From: Carboxylicivirga sp.
Lineage (GTDB): Bacteria; Bacteroidota; Bacteroidia; Bacteroidales; Marinilabiliaceae
Length of the DNA: 60,892 nucleotides
Direction of reading: 5' to 3'
Assembly: GCA_025210475.1 (NCBI GenBank)
Contig: JAOARW010000071.1
Location: 1-60,892 of the forward strand
The notes under the pieces are model-generated. The model did no database searches and was not told where the DNA came from. It saw only the letters and a program-made list of their open reading frames with translations. The position numbers and the translations under genes were made by a program. Below, piece after piece: positions 8,099-17,477 of the stretch; the stretch's first letter is position 1; the number at the start of each line of letters is the position of its first letter.

Positions 8099-9590
8099 TT
8101 ACTCTTTAGACAAGCCCCAAAGACAATCAGCCATTGGATCCCTGTTTTTCTTTATCTATTCACTGCAAAAGTTTATTCGAGGATTTTGGCCATTAATACT
8201 TATTTATGTTTTCAAAGGCGATGCATCTAAACTGCTCGGTGGTACAGTTATATATATTGGAATCGGATTAGTGGTCCTGATGATTGTTAATGCAGTGCTT
8301 TCGTGGCTTAATTTCTACTTTTTTATTAAAGATGATGAATTTGTTTTGCGTAAAGGCTACCTGCGAAAAGTGGTAATAGCCTTACCAATGGAGAAAATTG
8401 TATCGGTTAATATTAAGCAGGGAATCTTTCATCAAATATTGGGAGTTGTGCAGTTGGAGATCGATTCTGCCGGATCAAAGACCAAAGAAGTTTCCATCTC
8501 GGCCATTAATATGCGGATTGCACAAGAATTACAAGGCCTTCTGCAACAAGGGCAAAGTAAAGAGTCAGGGGGAGCGTTGGCTGTGGATGAAGAAGCAACG
8601 CCAGCTGTTAAGAAAGGAATCCTAAGCTTGTCATTGGAAGATTTGTTACGAGTTGGAATTACGCAAAATCACCTGCGAGGATTATTATTAGTAGCAGTAT
8701 TTGGCTACAATATTTTCCAGGGAATAAAAGATGTTTTCAAGTCGGAAGTTGATATGGTGGCCGAAAAAACAGGTAGCTTCATCGAACATTCTAATATAAT
8801 TGTTTTGACCATACTTATCGTTTTCTTGATTATTATAAGTTTTGTAATATCGATGATTGATACATGGTTACGTTATTACAATTTTAAAATGGTAAAGCAA
8901 AAAAGCATATTTACCATTTCGTCCGGATTACTTAAGAAGAAAACCATAACCATCCCATTTTCAAGAGTGCAAATGGTTATTCAGTCCATCAACCCCTTGC
9001 AAAAATGGGCGGGAATTTCGACCTGTAAAATAAAACAGGCCAATAGTACAGCTCAAACTCAAAAGAAAGATCAGGTATTCACCACCATTCCCGGGTGTAA
9101 TCCTCAGCATTTCAACGAAATTAGTAAATGCCTTTTGGGTAATTGGCTTGAAAATGAATTTTTAGAACTAAAACCAGACAAAGTATTTGCCTATCGCATA
9201 TTCTTCATCTCGGCTCTGATTATGAGCTTACCCATTGTAAGTATCGCTTTTACTAACATTACTGTTTTATGGTCACTAATGGGAGTTTTGCCTTTGTCAA
9301 TACTTATTGCCTGGGGTATTTACTGTCGTCGAAAATATGCCATAAACGGAGAGTACGCTAGGGTTCATTCCGGCCTGGTAGGCAAAGATTTGTCAATCAT
9401 TGAACTCTACAAGGTTCAGACGGTGAGGATTAAGCAGACCCTATTTCAGCGACGAAAAAATACTGCCAACCTACGCCTGGTAATCGCTGGCGGAAGCATT
9501 AGTTTTAAATACATTCCGTATAGCGATGCCATTCGTATAAAAGATTACATTTTGTATCAGGTTATCACTACCCCTAAAGATTGGATGTAG
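8091..9590 (+). CDS. Multi-PH-domain membrane protein (YdbT-like)
   Basis: A 499-residue polytopic protein with repeated units of paired transmembrane segments and a bPH2 domain. PH-like motifs appear at about residues 85-150 (LRKGYLRKVVIALPMEKIVSV), 270-340 (FTISSGLLKKKTITIPFSRVQ) and 415-490 (VHSGLVGKDLSIIELYKVQTV). Three domains are normal for YdbT relatives. It overlaps the upstream YdbS-like gene by 8 bases, so the two are co-translated and probably form one membrane complex. No enzymatic motif is visible. No terminator hairpin was recognised after the stop. Confidence 0.8.
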   Translation: MTDYSLDKPQRQSAIGSLFFFIYSLQKFIRGFWPLILIYVFKGDASKLLGGTVIYIGIGLVVLMIVNAVLSWLNFYFFIKDDEFVLRKGYLRKVVIALPMEKIVSVNIKQGIFHQILGVVQLEIDSAGSKTKEVSISAINMRIAQELQGLLQQGQSKESGGALAVDEEATPAVKKGILSLSLEDLLRVGITQNHLRGLLLVAVFGYNIFQGIKDVFKSEVDMVAEKTGSFIEHSNIIVLTILIVFLIIISFVISMIDTWLRYYNFKMVKQKSIFTISSGLLKKKTITIPFSRVQMVIQSINPLQKWAGISTCKIKQANSTAQTQKKDQVFTTIPGCNPQHFNEISKCLLGNWLENEFLELKPDKVFAYRIFFISALIMSLPIVSIAFTNITVLWSLMGVLPLSILIAWGIYCRRKYAINGEYARVHSGLVGKDLSIIELYKVQTVRIKQTLFQRRKNTANLRLVIAGGSISFKYIPYSDAIRIKDYILYQVITTPKDWM

Positions 9591-9947
9591 AAACAGAAAT
9601 ATCGGGCGATTGGCTCAGTTAATTGTTTCGTAACTTCTATCTTATTCAAGTTCATTTCAACTCTTTATGGAAAGGGCGCGTGAGGATTTGCATAGCTATC
9701 AGCCTTTTGTTAGAAGATTTATCAAAACAGATTGTTTACTTCTAAATCGCTTCATTCGTTTCGGTAAGAATATAGGCTGGAGATCAATAACTACATCTTA
9801 AATCTTTAGTAATCAAAAGAAAGTAAACGTAAGTGATTAAATAAATTAATTCTTGGGGTTTATTTTCATCATGTTAAGAAAAATTTATCTTTGCGCTGCT
9901 ATAAATCATCAGGAGAAACTTTAGGGATATTTCTAAAACCTACTTAT
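9591..9947. other. Intergenic region before ECF sigma gene
   Basis: There is no credible coding frame. The only recognisable element is a TATCTTTG -7-type box at 9886-9893, about 55 bases before the sigma factor ATG. No good -33 TTG lies at normal spacing, so this promoter call is weak. Confidence 0.4.
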
Positions 9948-10574
9948 ATGTCAGATAATGAATCTGTAAATGAAATGGAGTTGCTGTTATTGCACCAATT
10001 AAAAGAAGGTGATGAGGCGGCTTATAAGATTTTATTTACGAAATATTACGAAAGTATTGTTGGCTTTTGTAAGCATTTCTTATTTGATTTAGATAGTAGC
10101 CAGGGAATTGCTCAGGAAGCATTTCTGAAACTGTGGCTGAATAGGGATAAGATTAACAAGTTCAATGGTATCCAGTCTTTTCTGTACACGGCTGCAAAAA
10201 GTGGTTGTTTGAACCATATTCGCCACCAAAAAGTAGAAAAGAAATATCAGGATTCCTTCTTACAATCCTATGAAGAAAATCTCAACTGCGAGATATTGGA
10301 ATCTTTTTCTTTTGATAATGTTGAGTATAAGGAGTTAGATGAATTAATAAGAGAAAGTATACTTGAATTGCCGGATAGGTGTCGGGAAGTGTTTGAGAAA
10401 AAACGCTTTGAGGATAAAAAAACGAAGGAGATTGCACAGGAACTTAATATCAGCGAAAAAGCTGTGGAAGCAAATATGACACGAGCTTTGAGTTTGCTGA
10501 GGAAAAAGTTATCTAATTATCTGCCTGTTTTTCTGATTGATATAGCAATTATTGTTTTTTATTCAAAAAAATAG
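9948..10574 (+). CDS. ECF RNA polymerase sigma factor
   Basis: An extracytoplasmic-function sigma factor of the Bacteroidota FecI-like type, 208 residues from ATG 9948. The longer in-frame TTG start at 9891 sits inside the promoter box and is rejected. Region 2 lies near 15-85 (ILFTKYYESIVGFC, AQEAFLKLWLNR). Region 4 lies near 130-190 (ILELPDRCREVFEKKRFED, then TKEIAQELNISEKAVEANM). A short hydrophobic C-terminal tail (LPVFLIDIAIIVFY) is common in this group. It is followed by an anti-sigma FecR and a SusC with an STN domain, the standard trans-envelope switch: substrate binding at SusC relieves FecR and frees sigma. Confidence 0.93.
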   Translation: MSDNESVNEMELLLLHQLKEGDEAAYKILFTKYYESIVGFCKHFLFDLDSSQGIAQEAFLKLWLNRDKINKFNGIQSFLYTAAKSGCLNHIRHQKVEKKYQDSFLQSYEENLNCEILESFSFDNVEYKELDELIRESILELPDRCREVFEKKRFEDKKTKEIAQELNISEKAVEANMTRALSLLRKKLSNYLPVFLIDIAIIVFYSKK

Positions 10575-10630
10575 TCTTTTCGATATAGGGTGTCAGGGGC
10601 AAGGGGTGTACTTATTTATGTAAGTGCAAA

Positions 10631-11623
10631 ATGTACAAGGTGGATCAGACATTAATAAATAAATATTTACAGGGCGAGGCAACAGAGCAGGATATCCGAA
10701 TGATCTATAAATGGATAGATGAAAGTGAGGATAACAAGCGTGAGTTTATACAGTATAAAAAAATCTGGGCCATAACAGCATCTGAAAAAGTAGATGTTAC
10801 CAGCGCCTGGAATTCATTAAAAGTAGCTTCAGCAAAATCAAATAAGACGTTTAAGATAGGATCAGTTCTCAGGTATGCTGCTGTTATGCTCGTAATGTTA
10901 GGACTGGGAGTAGTACTTCAGCGTGTTGTTTTTGATATAAATACAAAAGATCAACTCGTATATAACGATGCTACCATTATAAAAGTCCCAGAAGGGCAGA
11001 TGGTTAATGTGCAATTGTCAGATGGAACGGATGTTTCTCTGAATTCAGGTAGTACTTTTTCATATTATCCGGGCCTGAAAGACGGAAAACGCATTGTAAA
11101 TATTGCCGGTGAGGCATTGTTTGAAGTAGCTCATGATAGTTTACATCCTTTTATTGTTCAAACATCAGATGTGGATATTCAGGTTTTCGGAACTGTTTTT
11201 AACGTAGAGGCCTATCCCGAAGGACATTCGATTAATACAACATTGGTAGAAGGTAGCATTGGTTTATTGAATAAGAAAGGAGAGATGCTAACCAAATTAA
11301 AGCCTGATGAGAATTTGATTTATTATAAAAAGAATAAATCGTTCTCTGTTAAAAAGGTTAATACAAGCATATATACTTCCTGGAAAAAAGGAGAAATTAC
11401 ATTTAAAGCAACGCCATTAGCTGAGTTAGCTGAAAAACTGGAAAAGTGGTATAACGTTGAGATTCAAATACGGAATCAAGAAAAAGCCAATGAAATTTAC
11501 CAAGGAACGATCTTAAAAAACAAGCCGATAATACAAATATTGGAAATATTAAAACTAACTGCTGGTATACAGTATGAGGTAGTTCGCCGACCAGATCAAA
11601 GAGATTTAATTATATGGTACTAA
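10631..11623 (+). CDS. FecR-type anti-sigma factor
   Basis: A 330-residue inner-membrane regulator. It has a cytoplasmic N-terminal part (1-76) that would hold the sigma factor, one transmembrane helix (about 79-98, RYAAVMLVMLGLGVVL), a periplasmic FecR domain (about 115-215, VPEGQMVNVQLSDGTDVSLNSGS) and a C-terminal DUF4974-like domain (about 255-325). It lies 56 bases after the sigma gene and before SusC. The family signals from an outer-membrane TonB receptor with an STN domain to its cognate ECF sigma, and the neighbouring SusC has that domain. Confidence 0.93.
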   Translation: MYKVDQTLINKYLQGEATEQDIRMIYKWIDESEDNKREFIQYKKIWAITASEKVDVTSAWNSLKVASAKSNKTFKIGSVLRYAAVMLVMLGLGVVLQRVVFDINTKDQLVYNDATIIKVPEGQMVNVQLSDGTDVSLNSGSTFSYYPGLKDGKRIVNIAGEALFEVAHDSLHPFIVQTSDVDIQVFGTVFNVEAYPEGHSINTTLVEGSIGLLNKKGEMLTKLKPDENLIYYKKNKSFSVKKVNTSIYTSWKKGEITFKATPLAELAEKLEKWYNVEIQIRNQEKANEIYQGTILKNKPIIQILEILKLTAGIQYEVVRRPDQRDLIIWY

Positions 11624-11679
11624 CTAAAAACAAATAAAATTGAAGATATAATTTAAATGAATAGTTCTTAAAAAGTTAA

Positions 11680-11708
11680 GACCGGGAATATTGGTCGTAT
11701 TCCCGGTC
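11680..11708 (+). terminator. Strong hairpin between fecR and susC
   Basis: GACCGGGAATA (11680-11690) and TATTCCCGGTC (11698-11708) form a perfect 11-base-pair stem with a 7-base loop, followed by CTTCT rather than a long T run. It probably terminates or attenuates the sigma/FecR transcript and separates it from the structural susCD genes. It could also protect the 3-prime end of the regulatory transcript. Confidence 0.6.
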
Positions 11709-11798
11709 CTTCTATCAGAGTGTTGGTCGCACTCATGAAATTAACAAAAATAACAGCCTTTGGTAGAGGCTTATTATTCACGCTTACAATACAAATTT

Positions 11799-14700
11799 AT
11801 GAAAAAAAAACATGAATTTGCCTATCCTTCTATAGGCATACGAAAATTATTGCGTATCATGAAAATTGCAATATTATTAATTCTGACATTTGGAGTTGGG
11901 GCATATGCCAACACATATGGTCAGTCTAAGAAGTTTAGCTTCAATATGAAAAACGTTTCAATCGAAGATGTACTTAATCGTCTAGAGAAAGAATCGGACT
12001 TTCATTTTTACATGAAGCAGAATGATCCTGCATTAGATAAAGTTGTTGATGTTGATTATAAGGATGCTTCGGTATTAAGCGTTCTTGATGATTTATTGCA
12101 GGATACAGGTCTTAACTACAGAGTTATTGACAAGTATATCGCAATTATTCCGGGTAATAATAATAGTAATAATACCGGAATTCAGCAGACAATTAAAATT
12201 ACCGGTAAAGTGGTTGATAGTAATGGTGATCCACTTCCGGGTGTTAATGTTTATGAAAAATCGAATCCTCAACATGGTGTGATTACCGGTATTGACGGAA
12301 CATATTCGATTGAGGTAGATTCTCCTGAAGATTTATTAATCTTTTCTTTCATTGGTTTCGACGATCAGGAAATCACTGTAGGCGGAACACGTCAGATCAA
12401 TGTTACCTTAATGGAAGAAATGACGGATTTGGATGAGGTGGTTGTTACTGCTCTTGGTATTAAGCGTGAGGTGAAGAAACTGGGATACGCAATGACCGAG
12501 GTAGAAGGAGATGATATTGCCGCAGTAAATACAGTAACTGCCGTTGATGCACTTAAAGGTAAGTCTGCTGGTGTTTCGATTGGTCAATCAGATGGTGGTT
12601 TATTTGGTAGCCAGAAGATTCAGATTCGTGGTGTATCTGTATTAAACTCAGGTAACAATAACCCTATTTTTGTTATCGATGGTGTCATCATGGATAATCC
12701 AATTTCGAACGCTCATGCCGACTGGGATGGTAGTTCTAATGACTTTGGTAATGTTTTGAAAAACTTAAACCCTGATGATTTTGAGTCTGTTTCGGTACTT
12801 AAAGGTGCTGCTGCAACTGCATTATATGGTTCGCGAGGTATCAACGGTGCAGTAGTTATTAAAACAAAAGATGGATCAGGACAAAAAGGATTAGGTGTTA
12901 AGGTTGTTCAGTCAATAGGTATTGATCATGTTTATAACCAACCAGATTTCCAATACGAATATGGACCTGGTACCATAGCCGGTTATGTTAATTATGGAGA
13001 GAAAGATGCTGATGGTAAATTCTATATGTGGGACATCAATCAGGTTTATCGCGATGGTGATGGTAATTTCACAAAAATTGGACACCCTGGCGATTGGGCT
13101 GGATGGGGACCAAAGTTCGATGGTCGTGATTTAATTGACTTTGATGGCTCAGCTACTACTTTTAGCCCGGCAAAGAACCATGCTCGTGATGCTTACCAAA
13201 CAGGGTTCAATACCAATACATCTGTAGCTTTAAGTGGTGGTAACGAAAAAGGAACTTTCTATTTATCAGACTCCTATCAAAAACGTAAGGGTATTTTTCC
13301 TCAGAATGAGTTTACTCGTAATGCTTTACAGTTCTCAGGATCATACAAGTTAGCAGACTGGTTAAAAGCTGATGCATCTATTTCATTTACTACGTCGACA
13401 CCAAAAAATCCACGTAACGACTTGGGTACATCTTATATTAATGGACCGTTCACGAACTGGTACGATACTAAAAAATGGAATAAGTCAGATATTTATGTGG
13501 CTAAACATGGTGGTGTACCAAGCAATGCCTATGGCGATCAAAACACAAACATTCCTGGAAATAGCCTTTGGTTCGGATACAATAAAGATCAAAGTTACCG
13601 AAACGAACAGGTAACTCGTCCTATTGTTAGACTGACAGCTGATTTATCAAACTGGTTATCTGTTACTGCAGAAGGTAACATGAACCACTACACTATTTCA
13701 GCCGAAGAAAAATATTTAGGTCAAGGTTATGCCAACGATGGTGGAAAATATGTTATCCGCAATGAGGTAAATGTTAGTAGAACTGGTAAGTTAACCCTTA
13801 ATATTAATAAGGATATTACGCAAGATATTACTTCAAGTCTGATACTTGGTGGTGAAATCTGGGATAACGAAAGAAAGTATACAAAAGCATGGACTGATGG
13901 AGGATTAATCGCCCCAGGTAAATTCTTTATTAATAACTCTAAAAAGTTAGCTTTAACTGAAGGTGTTGTTGATGGTACTAAGCAAATCAACTCATTATAC
14001 TTCTTAGCTAATTTTGGTTGGAGAAATCAGGTTTATTTAGATATTACCGGAAGAAATGACTGGAGTTCTGCTTTGGTTTATAAAGACGGAAGCGGTAATA
14101 ATTCATACTTCTACCCATCAGTAAGTTCATCTTGGTTGTTTAGTGAGACTTTTGAGTTACCTTCATGGGTTACTTTTGGTAAGTTAAGAGCTTCTTGGGC
14201 ACAAGTAGGTAATGATACCGAAGCTTATTTCTTAAATAAAGGGTATAAGTTGGAAAACATTCCTTTAGATGGAGGGAGCAATTCCTATATTGGAGTGAAG
14301 CCATCAGAAATGATTGATCCTAATATTAAACCTGAAAGAAAAAATTCAATTGAACTTGGATTGGACGTAAGATTCTTAAATGGTCGTTTAGGTTTTGATT
14401 TCGCTTGGTATGATGAAACAATTAACGATCAGATTGGAATGTTGCCTTTACCTGAGGAGTCAGGAGCTACAGGTCGTTTTACTAACGTAGGTTCATTGAA
14501 AAATGAAGGTATTGAATTAACAGTTAATGCTACACCTGTAAAAGTGTCTGATTTTAGTTGGAAAACAACTTTCAACTATTGGAACAATACAACTACTTTA
14601 CAAAATCTGCACGAAGATTTTGGAGCATATAAAGTGCTTGATGGTTTGGCAAGCTATGGAAACTATCGTATTGCCTCAGTTGGTTTTGACGGTGGAGAAT

Positions 14701-15524
14701 ATGGTGTTCTAATGTCTGATACTAAGCCTTTAGAATGGAATAACGAAAGCGATCCTAATGATCCTCGTAACGGCATGAAAGTTCTGACTTGGTCTGACGG
14801 AAAAAGAGGTGCTTTCAATACAAGAAGCTATAAAGTTGAAGAAGTTGGTAAAATTCAGCCTGATTTTGAAGGTTCTTGGGACAACAGCTTCACATATAAA
14901 GGTCTTTCATTATCTGTATTGTTAGATGCTCGTTTTGGTGGAAATATTGGTTCCTTCACAAATAAATATGGTACAGCAAATGGTTTACTTGCGACGTCAT
15001 TAAAGTATAGAGATGCTAGCCACGGTGGTATTACATGGACTTCGGAATATGCCGATACTAAGGGAAGAACTTATTCAGATGGTATGATTCCAGATGGAGT
15101 ATTTAAAGAAGGTCAGGAAGTAACTGCACCAAACGGATCAAAGGTTGATGTAGGCGGTATGACTTATCAAGAGGCTTATGATAAAGGGTATGTAGAACCA
15201 ACGCATGCAAGTTTCAATACTTACTTCAACAACTCGTGGAGTAGAGGTACTATTAATGACGATTGGTTTGGTGAGGTTAAATATATTGCGTTACGTAATA
15301 TTACATTAGCTTATAACTTACCAAAGAGCTTTGCAAATAAGATTAAAGCAGAAAATGTAAACATGGCATTTAATGCTCGTAACCTTGGTTATCTATACAA
15401 TTCACTGCCTAACAACTTGAATCCTGAAAGTTTCAGGGGAACTTCAAGTGCAGCTGGATACCTTGAGCGTTCAATGACCCCATACACAGCTACCTACACA
15501 TTTACTGTTGCTATCGATTTCTAA
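11799..15524 (+). CDS. SusC/RagA-type TonB-linked outer-membrane protein with STN domain
   Basis: An outer-membrane, TonB-dependent importer, 1241 residues from ATG 11799. The TTG-initiated extension to 11760 is less likely. Domains in order: signal region to about residue 42; STN domain (about 45-100, KFSFNMKNVSIEDVLNRLEK); carboxypeptidase-regulatory-like domain (about 130-205, KITGKVVDSNGDPLPGVNVY); the VVVTALGIKR TonB-box-like stretch; plug (about 230-345, SAGVSIGQSDGG, ALYGSRGINGAVVIKTK); then a long barrel ending in a beta strand with a terminal Phe. The STN domain agrees with the upstream ECF sigma/FecR pair. It works with the SusD-like partner 15 bases downstream. The glycan or peptide substrate is not evident; the nearby sulfatase hints at a sulfated glycan but is encoded convergently. 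Confidence 0.95.
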   Translation: MKKKHEFAYPSIGIRKLLRIMKIAILLILTFGVGAYANTYGQSKKFSFNMKNVSIEDVLNRLEKESDFHFYMKQNDPALDKVVDVDYKDASVLSVLDDLLQDTGLNYRVIDKYIAIIPGNNNSNNTGIQQTIKITGKVVDSNGDPLPGVNVYEKSNPQHGVITGIDGTYSIEVDSPEDLLIFSFIGFDDQEITVGGTRQINVTLMEEMTDLDEVVVTALGIKREVKKLGYAMTEVEGDDIAAVNTVTAVDALKGKSAGVSIGQSDGGLFGSQKIQIRGVSVLNSGNNNPIFVIDGVIMDNPISNAHADWDGSSNDFGNVLKNLNPDDFESVSVLKGAAATALYGSRGINGAVVIKTKDGSGQKGLGVKVVQSIGIDHVYNQPDFQYEYGPGTIAGYVNYGEKDADGKFYMWDINQVYRDGDGNFTKIGHPGDWAGWGPKFDGRDLIDFDGSATTFSPAKNHARDAYQTGFNTNTSVALSGGNEKGTFYLSDSYQKRKGIFPQNEFTRNALQFSGSYKLADWLKADASISFTTSTPKNPRNDLGTSYINGPFTNWYDTKKWNKSDIYVAKHGGVPSNAYGDQNTNIPGNSLWFGYNKDQSYRNEQVTRPIVRLTADLSNWLSVTAEGNMNHYTISAEEKYLGQGYANDGGKYVIRNEVNVSRTGKLTLNINKDITQDITSSLILGGEIWDNERKYTKAWTDGGLIAPGKFFINNSKKLALTEGVVDGTKQINSLYFLANFGWRNQVYLDITGRNDWSSALVYKDGSGNNSYFYPSVSSSWLFSETFELPSWVTFGKLRASWAQVGNDTEAYFLNKGYKLENIPLDGGSNSYIGVKPSEMIDPNIKPERKNSIELGLDVRFLNGRLGFDFAWYDETINDQIGMLPLPEESGATGRFTNVGSLKNEGIELTVNATPVKVSDFSWKTTFNYWNNTTTLQNLHEDFGAYKVLDGLASYGNYRIASVGFDGGEYGVLMSDTKPLEWNNESDPNDPRNGMKVLTWSDGKRGAFNTRSYKVEEVGKIQPDFEGSWDNSFTYKGLSLSVLLDARFGGNIGSFTNKYGTANGLLATSLKYRDASHGGITWTSEYADTKGRTYSDGMIPDGVFKEGQEVTAPNGSKVDVGGMTYQEAYDKGYVEPTHASFNTYFNNSWSRGTINDDWFGEVKYIALRNITLAYNLPKSFANKIKAENVNMAFNARNLGYLYNSLPNNLNPESFRGTSSAAGYLERSMTPYTATYTFTVAIDF

Positions 15525-15539
15525 TCTTTAAATTAAGAA

Positions 15540-17411
15540 ATGATGAAAAAAATAAATATATTATCCCTTTTTGTAATTCTTCTTGTCGCATTTGGATGTG
15601 ATAAAGATAAATTAGCAGAAATTAATACGCCTGTATCTGAGTTAGATGAGGCTGTTCTTGAGTACTCTGCCACACAGGCCATTAAGCAGATGTATCGTAA
15701 CGATTATACTATTTGGTTTTATAATAACAACGACTACTACTATCCTTGGACTCAGGTAACCGCATCCGGTAATGGTAATGGACCCGATTTTAATGAAATG
15801 GGTATCGCAGAGGCCGGACAAGGTTACCTTGGTGATTTGATCAGAGCAGTTCGTGATATTCAAGCCATTGTTGATAAGATGCCGGAAGAGGAAAAAGCGC
15901 GTCATCAGGCAATGAAAGCGATTACTTACCCGATAACGATCCAGCCTGCCTTAACGCAGTTCGACAATGTTGGTTCTTTATTTTATTCAGAAGCGGGATA
16001 TGCGCAGCATACAAATCCTCCTTTGTTAAAACCAACAATGGATACTCAGGCTGAGTTGGTTGATACATGGTTAAATGAATTAGCTCTTGCTGCAAAAGTT
16101 CTTGCCGACGCTGAGAATCAGCAGCGTTTAGGTAATCAGGATTTAATCTATGGTGGTGATTATGCTCGTTGGGCTAAATATTGTAATCTGTTAAGATTAA
16201 AAATTGCTGCACGTATCATTAATCACGATAAAGCGAAAGCTCTTAAAGTGGCAGAAGATGTTGTTAACTCATCTGCTGGTTATATGAATACAGTTGCTGA
16301 CGACTTTATTTATCAGCGTGGTACCAACTTTTATGGAACAGGTAATGGTCTTGGTTGCGGAACAGTGAATAAGGCTTTAGCAGATTTCTTAATGGACAAC
16401 CTTGATCCTAGGGTTAAACTATATTTTAGGAAGAATGATTTTAACGGAGAAGTTGTTCAGGAATTTATAGATGAAGGTAAAGCATTACCTCCATACGTTG
16501 CAAAATACGTCAACACAGATGCTGACGGTAATTTTGATGGCTGGAAAGCACCTGGAGAGCCTTGGGTTCGTTACCATGGTATTCCCATTTCGCCTGATGA
16601 AAAAAATATAGGTGATAATGATATCTATTTTAATCAAGCTGATTTATATAAGATTACGAAAAAGGTAGATGAGAAAACTCTGGAGAAAACCTATGCGGCA
16701 ACTTCGCAATTAAACGAAAAACTATTCCGTACGACGTATGATTATACTTATCCTACCAAGGTTGGCGGTAGAGTTATTCAGTTAAAGGACAATGACCCTC
16801 CATTAACAGTTATATTAGGAAGTTCTGCTGAAACTAACCTGTACCTGGCAGAGTTCAAACTTTTAGGTGCGAATCTTCCAAAATCGGCTCAGGAATACTT
16901 TAATCAAGGTGTTACCTTATCAATTGAGCGTGCGAATCTAATTGCGAAAAATCACCAATTACCTTATTTTAAAGGTGATCCTGTTTATATTAATGCTGAA
17001 GAAGCAGCTGCTGCAAGAACAGAATTACGTGATGGTGAGGTAGCAAGTTATCTTGCAAAACCAATTTGTGATTTGTCTGTAGATGGATTGGAAAAGGTAT
17101 ATATTCAGCAGTATGTGAACTTCATTAATACTCCTTATGACTTATGGACAACTGTACGTCGTTCAGGTGTTCCAAAGAAGAACAGTCCGTATTTAGCTTG
17201 GGTGCCATTCATTGATTCTGGTGCAGAGGTTGTATTACCTAGACGTAATGTAATCAACACACCAACAGAAGATGACTTAAACTATGCCAATAAGAAGTCA
17301 GGTATCGAAGCTCAGGGTTTTACAACCGGTACAAATCTGCCGGCAACGTTAAACTCAGAACGTTTATGGTTTGATAAGAACAATCCGAAATATGGAAATG
17401 GTCCAAAATAA
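15540..17411 (+). CDS. SusD/RagB-type substrate-binding lipoprotein
   Basis: Surface lipoprotein partner of the upstream SusC. Its 623 residues include a signal peptide with a lipobox (LVAFGC, Cys20). The sequence fits the SusD-like_2 group: KQMYRNDYTIWFYNNNDYYY near 50-70, the GGDYARWAKYCNLLRLKIAAR helix near 200-220, and the C-terminal LDxxxNPKYGNG-type ending (LWFDKNNPKYGNG). It starts 15 bases after the SusC stop, so the pair is one unit. A strong terminator follows. A second Met (residue 2) is an equivalent start. Confidence 0.92.
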   Translation: MMKKINILSLFVILLVAFGCDKDKLAEINTPVSELDEAVLEYSATQAIKQMYRNDYTIWFYNNNDYYYPWTQVTASGNGNGPDFNEMGIAEAGQGYLGDLIRAVRDIQAIVDKMPEEEKARHQAMKAITYPITIQPALTQFDNVGSLFYSEAGYAQHTNPPLLKPTMDTQAELVDTWLNELALAAKVLADAENQQRLGNQDLIYGGDYARWAKYCNLLRLKIAARIINHDKAKALKVAEDVVNSSAGYMNTVADDFIYQRGTNFYGTGNGLGCGTVNKALADFLMDNLDPRVKLYFRKNDFNGEVVQEFIDEGKALPPYVAKYVNTDADGNFDGWKAPGEPWVRYHGIPISPDEKNIGDNDIYFNQADLYKITKKVDEKTLEKTYAATSQLNEKLFRTTYDYTYPTKVGGRVIQLKDNDPPLTVILGSSAETNLYLAEFKLLGANLPKSAQEYFNQGVTLSIERANLIAKNHQLPYFKGDPVYINAEEAAAARTELRDGEVASYLAKPICDLSVDGLEKVYIQQYVNFINTPYDLWTTVRRSGVPKKNSPYLAWVPFIDSGAEVVLPRRNVINTPTEDDLNYANKKSGIEAQGFTTGTNLPATLNSERLWFDKNNPKYGNGPK

Positions 17412-17432
17412 TTGGAAAATTTGAGAAATATT

Positions 17433-17463
17433 AAAGGCTACCCATCTGGGTAGCCTTTCTTTT
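17433..17463. terminator. Bidirectional terminator after susD
   Basis: AAAGGCTACCC (17433-17443) pairs perfectly with GGGTAGCCTTT (17448-17458) around an ATCT loop and is followed by CTTTT. It lies between the convergent susD-like and sulfatase genes and could serve both. Confidence 0.8.
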
Positions 17464-17477
17464 ACGATAAATGTGGA

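Noticed and set aside
9891..9947. N-terminal extension of the ECF sigma factor
   Set aside because: The frame begins within the -7 box, and the extra residues are not part of sigma region 2.
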